10,461 nt of DNA from Wenzhouxiangella sp. (GTDB lineage Bacteria > Pseudomonadota > Gammaproteobacteria > Xanthomonadales > Wenzhouxiangellaceae). The stretch is taken from NCBI GenBank assembly GCA_007135355.1, contig SLJA01000053.1, positions 1 to 10,461 of the forward strand, in the 5' to 3' direction. Position 1 is the first letter of the stretch; every line of letters starts with the position of its first letter. This document shows, one piece after another, positions 6,739 through 10,461 of this stretch. The position numbers and the translations under genes were made by a program. The notes beneath the pieces were generated by a model, which was not told the origin of the DNA, did not search any database, and saw only the letters and a list, made by a program, of their open reading frames with translations.

Positions 6739-7470
6739 TCAGGCTGCCTGAGCGCTTGGCTGGGCTGTGTCCGCCTTGCGCGCCGAGCCCATGTAGAGGA
6801 TCGCAGTCAGCGGCAGCTGGCCGAAGGTCAGGTCAAAACGCCGGTTGATGCCGCGTGGGCCCAAGCCGGTGAAGCGGCCCGGCTCGAGGCCGGCCGCTTG
6901 CATGGCCTGGCGCAGCTCGGCAGGCTTGATGAACAAAGCAGGATCGTGGGTGCCGCGCGGCAGCAGGCGCAGAATGTCCTCGGCCACGGTGATGGTGGCC
7001 AGCCGCGACAGCGGGTTGCGATTGATGGTGTCGAACAGGAACAGGCCGCCGGGACGCAGCACGCGAGCAATCTCGCGGATCACCTGCTGAAGGTCCTGGA
7101 CATGCTCGAGCACATCGACGCAGACCACCGCATCAAAGCGGTGATCCGGATAGGGCAGGTTCTCGCCGACGCCCACGTCGTAGCTGATCTTGCGGCCAGT
7201 TTGCTCGGCATGGGCGCGCGCCGCGGCAATGGCTTCCTCGGCCGGGTCGATGCCGGTGACGACGGCGCCGCGCTCATCCAGCGCTTCGGCCATGAAGCCA
7301 CCGGCGCAGCCTAAGTCCAGCACCTGCTGATCCTGCCAGTCAATCTGGCGGTCCATCCACGACAGACGGCCAGGCACCAGGTTTTTCAGCGTGCGGACCC
7401 AGCGGATCTCGTCCGACCACCACTGTGCGGCAACATTGTCATAGATGGTCAGGTCGTTACGCATCGGCAT
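6739..7470 (-). CDS. UbiG-like class I SAM-dependent O-methyltransferase
   Basis: The 243-residue length matches UbiG (about 240), which performs both O-methylations of the ubiquinone ring. SAM-binding motif I is VLDLGCAGGFMAEAL (50-64), the acidic residue after strand 2 is D75 (VTGID), and FDAVVCVDVLEHV (112-124) is motif II. FDTINRNP (146-153) and RLLPRGTHD (168-176) then IKPAEL (181-186) are UbiG-type signatures, and the N-terminal YDNVAAQWW resembles UbiG FxxxAxxWW. The start overlaps the end of the upstream ICMT-like gene: ATG at 7470 or 7464 gives a 14- or 8-nt overlap. The membrane-associating helix region of UbiG (155-170) appears conserved. Its neighbours are not ubiquinone genes, so it may be a UbiG paralogue acting on another quinone or lipophilic phenol. 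Confidence 0.85.
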   Translation of the reverse strand: MPMRNDLTIYDNVAAQWWSDEIRWVRTLKNLVPGRLSWMDRQIDWQDQQVLDLGCAGGFMAEALDERGAVVTGIDPAEEAIAAARAHAEQTGRKISYDVGVGENLPYPDHRFDAVVCVDVLEHVQDLQQVIREIARVLRPGGLFLFDTINRNPLSRLATITVAEDILRLLPRGTHDPALFIKPAELRQAMQAAGLEPGRFTGLGPRGINRRFDLTFGQLPLTAILYMGSARKADTAQPSAQAA

Positions 7471-8275
7471 TTCTCGTCAGGGTTCGGGGTCTCGGCACGG
7501 CATAGGGCACTTCTTCACGGTAGCGCTGGAAGCGCTCGCCGTAGCGGGTGGCAAAGCGGCGTTCTTTCAGGCGCGGGGCCAGCAGGCAGTAGGCGGTCAA
7601 GGTGATCGCCAGCGCCAGCTGGTCCGGGGTCCACGTCGGCACGGTCCACAGGGTGAGCGCGAAGGCCACGTAGATCGGCTGGCGGATGACGCGGAACAGC
7701 CCCAGCGTGGGCATGTCGGGAAAGCGCGGCTTGATCCGGCCCAGCAGCGACATCCAGCCCAGGGCGCCTGACTGCACTTCGGCACCGGCGTCGAAGCTGG
7801 CCTTGATCAGCAGCAACCACGAGGCCGCATAGGCCGAGCAGATCAGCCAGAACACCAGTCCTTCAGCTCGCCACCAGACAATACCCGAGGGCGTCCACAA
7901 CAGAAACAGCGCGGCCAGTTGGATCGAGGCGATCAAGGCGTAAGTGGTCGTTGCCAGGGTCTTGCCATGTGGGCCAGGCACCAGCCGCGCCAGCCATTGC
8001 CCACCGCGACCAGTCAAAAAAAACGAATGGGCCAGCGGAAACTGCAGGATCAGCAGCGCATTGGCCAGTGCCGCCCACGGCCACGGCACCGTCCCAAAAC
8101 TTTCGCTCATGCCGAAAAACATCGCGCCGATCATGGCCAGCACTGCGACGGCAAAGACGGCATGGGTGACCAAGCCCATGGTCAGGGCCAGCGCCATCCG
8201 TCCCGCGCCGGGCGGTGGGCGCAGGCTGGCCTTGAACAGGCGTAACAGGCCTTGGAGTCGGGGGTCATCATGCAT
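7457..8275 (-). CDS. Integral-membrane methyltransferase, ICMT/NnrU-like family
   Basis: The 272-residue product has about six membrane helices (roughly 28-55, 66-86, 108-128, 136-158, 198-215, 218-235). It ends with the isoprenylcysteine carboxyl methyltransferase-type SAM/substrate region: LFRVIRQPIYVAF (193-205), LKERRFATRYGERFQRYREE (236-255) and the VPY..PRPR tail. Most ICMT-like proteins have RHPIY; here His is Gln, which I believe occurs in an NnrU-like subgroup. The ATG at 8275 (MHDDPRLQGL) was chosen because the longer ORF to 8428 would add 51 low-complexity residues and overlap the start of the divergent gene. It overlaps the downstream UbiG-like gene by 8-14 nt, so the two are almost certainly cotranscribed. 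The substrate is unknown; bacteria lack prenylated CaaX proteins, so a small lipophilic acceptor is likelier. Confidence 0.78.
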   Translation of the reverse strand: MHDDPRLQGLLRLFKASLRPPPGAGRMALALTMGLVTHAVFAVAVLAMIGAMFFGMSESFGTVPWPWAALANALLILQFPLAHSFFLTGRGGQWLARLVPGPHGKTLATTTYALIASIQLAALFLLWTPSGIVWWRAEGLVFWLICSAYAASWLLLIKASFDAGAEVQSGALGWMSLLGRIKPRFPDMPTLGLFRVIRQPIYVAFALTLWTVPTWTPDQLALAITLTAYCLLAPRLKERRFATRYGERFQRYREEVPYAVPRPRTLTRNADA

Positions 8276-8369
8276 GGGTGCGAAGACTAGCCCGAGCTGG
8301 GTGCAGGAGACGTGCAAACATCCGGACCACGCCGCCGAGCCAGTGGCAGGAGGCCTTAAGATAATCGGC
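8276..8369. promoter_or_regulatory. Divergent promoter region, methyltransferase operon versus membrane protein
   Basis: This 94-nt spacer separates divergent starts. AGGAGG at 8348-8353 is a perfect Shine-Dalgarno sequence but lies 16 nt from the ATG at 8370. TAAGATAAT at 8357-8365 resembles a -10 element directly against the start codon. No -35 was recognised. Confidence 0.3.
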
Positions 8370-8966
8370 ATGATCCCCCTATGGCTCAAGCTCGCTTTCA
8401 GCGCCATGACGCTGGTGGTGCTGGTCACCTACTGGTTCCGCTACGGGCCGATCAACTACCTGTGGTTTTCCAACATCGCGCTGATCGGCGCCACCATCGC
8501 GCTGTGGCTGGAGAGCGCGCTGCTGGCGTCGACCATGGCGGTGCTGGTCGTGGTGCCGGAGCTGGTCTGGGCCCTGGTGCTGGCCATCCGCCTGCTGACC
8601 GGCTGGGAGCTGGGCGGCATGCTCGGCTACATGTTCGACCGGCAACGTCCGCTGTGGCTGCGCTTGCTGTCCTTTTATCACCTGCCGCTGCCGGTGGTGC
8701 TGGTCTGGATGGTGTGGGTGCAGGGTTATGATGCCCGCGCGCTGCCGCTGGCGGCGGTCATCTGCTGGATCGTCCTGCCTCTGAGCTGGTATCTGGCGCC
8801 GGTCGAGCGCAACATCAACTGGGTCCACGGGCTGTTTGCGGAGGACAAACCGGCGCGGCCGATCCATCCGCTCCTCCACCTGTTACTACTGATGATCGGC
8901 ATGCCGCTGCTGTTCCATCTGCCGGCGCATTGGCTGCTGGAGCGGATCTTCGCGGCCTTAGGCTGA
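8370..8966 (+). CDS. Multipass membrane protein of an uncharacterised conserved family
   Basis: The 198-residue product has about six hydrophobic helices (roughly 5-23, 26-44, 47-72, 101-117, 124-145, 168-192). Distinctive segments are FRYGPINYLWFSNIAL, GYMFDRQRPLWLRLLSFYH, and VERNINWVHG followed by a short polar loop and HPLLHLLLLMIGMPLLFHLP. I recall uncharacterised 'membrane-associated' proteins from several phyla with the same order (YMFD, SxFHxxLP, RNINWVFG, YLPTH), so the family is widespread; its function is unknown to me. The ATG at 8370 was chosen because upstream codons in this frame lie antisense to the ICMT-like gene. It is divergent from the methyltransferase pair and ends 3 nt before the convergent two-TM gene. 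Confidence 0.78.
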   Translation: MIPLWLKLAFSAMTLVVLVTYWFRYGPINYLWFSNIALIGATIALWLESALLASTMAVLVVVPELVWALVLAIRLLTGWELGGMLGYMFDRQRPLWLRLLSFYHLPLPVVLVWMVWVQGYDARALPLAAVICWIVLPLSWYLAPVERNINWVHGLFAEDKPARPIHPLLHLLLLMIGMPLLFHLPAHWLLERIFAALG

Positions 8967-8969
8967 TGC

Positions 8970-9560
8970 TCAAACCTCCAGCCGGTTGAACTCGCGGATA
9001 TTGATCAACATCTCGTGCAAGCTGCGCTCGACCGCCTGACGATCCGGCGCTTCAGCCAGGCGGCGGATGCTGTCGACGATGGCAATCCACCAGTTCATGT
9101 GCGCGGCCGAGATCTGCGCGGCCACCGCGACCAGGTCGCGGGTGGTGGACAGCGACTCGCAGCCCTCGCGCTTGAGCGCGATCAGGCTATCGAGGTCGGG
9201 GTGCTTTTGGTCAAGTTCGGCGAGCAAGCTGTCGACCACGCGCGGATCGGTTTCGAGTTGCTTCGACGAGGTCGGCTCGGCATAGGGTCCGAGAAAGGCA
9301 ATATCCAGCAGAGAAAGCAGGTCGCGGAAAGAACCCCTCAGGCTGAGCAACATCTGACGCTTGCGGCGGGTTTCCAGATAGCGCTGGATCAGGCCGAGCA
9401 GGCCGACCAGGATGAAGGCCTCGATGCAGAACGACACCAGTTCCGGTACCAGTTCCTCGCGGAAGGGGGTTTCCGCCGTGGAGTAGATGAAATATAGCCA
9501 CAGGCCGATGCCGGCCACGGCGAAGATGACCATCAGCGCAATAATGAACAGTCGGCTCAT
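8970..9560 (-). CDS. Two-TM membrane protein, second gene of coupled pair, function unknown
   Basis: The 196-residue product has two hydrophobic helices near the N-terminus (about 4-26 and 40-60), then a basic stretch (RYLETRRKRQ, 60-69) and a long helical cytoplasmic region with no motif I recognise. RHPIY-like, kinase or GGDEF signatures are absent. The ATG overlaps the TGA of the upstream 187-residue gene (ATGA), with a strong GGGGAGGG Shine-Dalgarno sequence at 9567-9574, so it should be expressed in fixed ratio with that gene. The C-terminal half (150-196) resembles a four-helix-bundle signalling or scaffold domain in its heptad-like pattern, but this is only inference. Confidence 0.72.
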   Translation of the reverse strand: MSRLFIIALMVIFAVAGIGLWLYFIYSTAETPFREELVPELVSFCIEAFILVGLLGLIQRYLETRRKRQMLLSLRGSFRDLLSLLDIAFLGPYAEPTSSKQLETDPRVVDSLLAELDQKHPDLDSLIALKREGCESLSTTRDLVAVAAQISAAHMNWWIAIVDSIRRLAEAPDRQAVERSLHEMLINIREFNRLEV

Positions 9561-10120
9561 GCTGTGCCCTCCCCGGTGTGAGTCGGGCGGTCGGCGGCGA
9601 AGGCCTGGATGATGCGGGCAATACGCTCGGCTTCCTCGCGCTTGAGATCACCCGGCAGGTTGGCCACGTAAACCGTGCAGGCTTCGCGCAGGGGGATCGG
9701 CACGATGTGCGAGGTGTTCTCGGTCGCGGCCAGAGCGATCCGCTCAGCCACGCGCTGTTCCTCGCCAATCGACCCGCGCGGCAACGCCCGAGCGAGCTCG
9801 CCGGCCACCACGCTCTGGAACGCGGCCGGATCCTCGCACCAGGCCAGAAAGTCGGTCAGGCCGGCGCGGAACCTCTGGACATACAGCGCCAGCGCCTCGC
9901 TGCGAATACTTGAACCTTCCAGCTTGTGAAAACGCGAGGCCAGTCGGTCGACATCGATGCTACGCACATCGGCTCTTTCATCGTCGGTCAGTTCAGCCGC
10001 GAGCTGCTCGACCGCATTGCGGCGCGCGCGCGCCGCAGCTGGATTGATTCGACCCTCCATCCCGGCCTGCTTGAGAAAATTCAGCAGGGCTTGTGCCGAA
10101 TAAGACGTATCCGCCGTCAT
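9557..10120 (-). CDS. Cytoplasmic protein with integrase SAM-like N-terminal domain, no catalytic domain
   Basis: The 187-residue product has no membrane helix. Residues about 7-97 (SAQALLNFLKQAG, NPAAARARRNAVEQL, then DVDRLASRFHKLEG and YVQRFRAGLTDFLAW) follow the pattern of the helical SAM-like core-binding domain of tyrosine recombinases. The Arg-His-Arg-Tyr catalytic domain is absent. Residues about 141-176 (PIPLREACTVYVANLPGDL, EEAERIARIIQAFA) form a compact C-terminal unit that I recall in other small SAM-like proteins. The start has GGAGGG 7 nt upstream (10128-10133). The gene is coupled by ATGA to a two-TM protein and follows phaC by 119 nt. It is probably a DNA-binding or adaptor protein (inference), not a recombinase. 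Confidence 0.72.
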   Translation of the reverse strand: MTADTSYSAQALLNFLKQAGMEGRINPAAARARRNAVEQLAAELTDDERADVRSIDVDRLASRFHKLEGSSIRSEALALYVQRFRAGLTDFLAWCEDPAAFQSVVAGELARALPRGSIGEEQRVAERIALAATENTSHIVPIPLREACTVYVANLPGDLKREEAERIARIIQAFAADRPTHTGEGTA

Positions 10121-10155
10121 TGCCTAACCCTCCGGTTCTGATCCTGATCAAGTCG

Positions 10156-10183
10156 GCATCAAAACTGCTGCGGGATTTGATGC
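10156..10183. repeat. Perfect inverted repeat GCATCAAA-N12-TTTGATGC
   Basis: Two perfect 8-bp arms (10156-10163 and 10176-10183) are separated by 12 nt, 36-63 bp upstream of the 187-residue gene and 57 bp past the phaC stop. Spacing of about two helical turns between half-site centres fits a dimeric operator. As RNA it would form an 8-bp hairpin with a 12-nt loop but without a U-run, so an intrinsic terminator is less likely. A nearby TTGATC/GATCAG pair adds further TGAT/ATCA half-sites. Confidence 0.4.
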
Positions 10184-10239
10184 TCCCTCAGCGCAACTTA
10201 TACCGGATCGTCACCGCCCCGTGCTTGGACGCGGGTGTT

Positions 10240-10461
10240 TCAGGTCATGTAGATATAGGTACCCGGCGCCACACACAGCGGCGGGTAGCCCTGGTCGGCA
10301 GCCCCCATGGCCGGGGGAGCGGCGCGCTTGCCGCTGTGGACGGCCAGCCAGCGGCCGTACTCCGGCCACCACGAGCCGTCGCGGGTCGAGGTCTGACTGA
10401 TCCAGGTGTCGGGATCCATGTAGCGCCCGCCGGCCGGTCGATGGCCGAGCCGGTAATGCCG
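10240..10461 (-). CDS. phaC: Class I PHA synthase (poly-3-hydroxyalkanoate polymerase), C-terminal 73 residues
   Basis: The reading frame entering from the right edge ends with TGA at 10240. The visible peptide carries DPDTWISQTS, then GSWWPEYGRWLAVHSG and YPPLCVAPGTYIYMT. This is the hallmark C-terminus of class I PhaC (xxGSWWPxWxxWL, SGxxxxAP, YPPLxxAPGxYV), the enzyme that polymerises hydroxyacyl-CoA on PHA granules. The catalytic Cys, Asp and His are outside the window. A gene 119 nt downstream on the same strand could be cotranscribed, but no phasin or PhaR repressor motif is evident in it. Confidence 0.85.
   Translation of the reverse strand, partial: RHYRLGHRPAGGRYMDPDTWISQTSTRDGSWWPEYGRWLAVHSGKRAAPPAMGAADQGYPPLCVAPGTYIYMT

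Noticed and set aside
7944..8369. Upstream extension of the 198-residue membrane protein to a 340-codon ORF
   Set aside because: The added part is antisense to the ICMT-like gene and is not membrane-protein-like; the recognisable product begins at the ATG at 8370.
8276..8428. Upstream extension of the ICMT-like gene by 51 codons
   Set aside because: It would overlap the start of the divergent gene, and its residues show no membrane or family character; the MHDDPRLQ start fits better.

Overview
The window is GC-rich, densely packed bacterial chromosome. The gene content fits an aerobic, Gram-negative proteobacterium, most likely a gammaproteobacterium: an outer-membrane beta-barrel protein, a ClsB-type cardiolipin synthase, a UbiG-like quinone methyltransferase, a periplasmic penicillin-acylase homologue and the end of a PHA synthase. 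This placement is inferred from protein resemblance alone. No rRNA, tRNA, CRISPR array, insertion sequence or prophage gene was seen.

Layout. (1) 1-2736, minus: a penicillin acylase-family Ntn-hydrolase, translationally coupled through ATGA to a thioredoxin-like protein that runs off the left edge. (2) 2737-2985: AT-richer divergent intergenic region. (3) 2986-4497, plus: a 118-codon relic that joins three non-adjacent parts of an SLC13-type permease, then 3 nt later a cardiolipin synthase/phospholipase D gene. (4) 4534-5358, minus: an outer-membrane beta-barrel protein, convergent with the synthase. (5) 5462-6016, plus: a rearranged patch. The 5' end of a DUF2805/TIGR03643 gene is joined to the 3' two-thirds of a BrnT-like toxin gene, followed by an intact CopG-type (COG5304-like) antitoxin with its own strong ribosome binding site. 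By chance the DUF2805 start and the antitoxin share a frame, so one 184-codon ORF spans all three pieces while reading the toxin part out of frame. (6) 6161-8275, minus: a one-TM protein of unknown function, a UbiG-like methyltransferase and an overlapping integral-membrane ICMT/NnrU-like methyltransferase. (7) 8370-8966, plus: a divergent multipass membrane protein. (8) 8970-10120, minus: a two-gene operon with ATGA overlap, made of a cytoplasmic protein with an integrase SAM-like N-terminus and a two-TM membrane protein. (9) 10240-10461, minus: C-terminus of PhaC.

Most genes look like housekeeping or envelope functions: periplasmic amide hydrolysis with a redox partner, phospholipid synthesis, outer membrane, lipophilic methylation and storage polymer. 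The unusual content is the debris at two sites, the deleted SLC13 minigene and the DUF2805/toxin/antitoxin chimera. Both are ORFs that an automatic pipeline would annotate as ordinary small proteins. The least explained intact genes are the SAM-like/two-TM pair beside phaC and the 166-residue one-TM protein.
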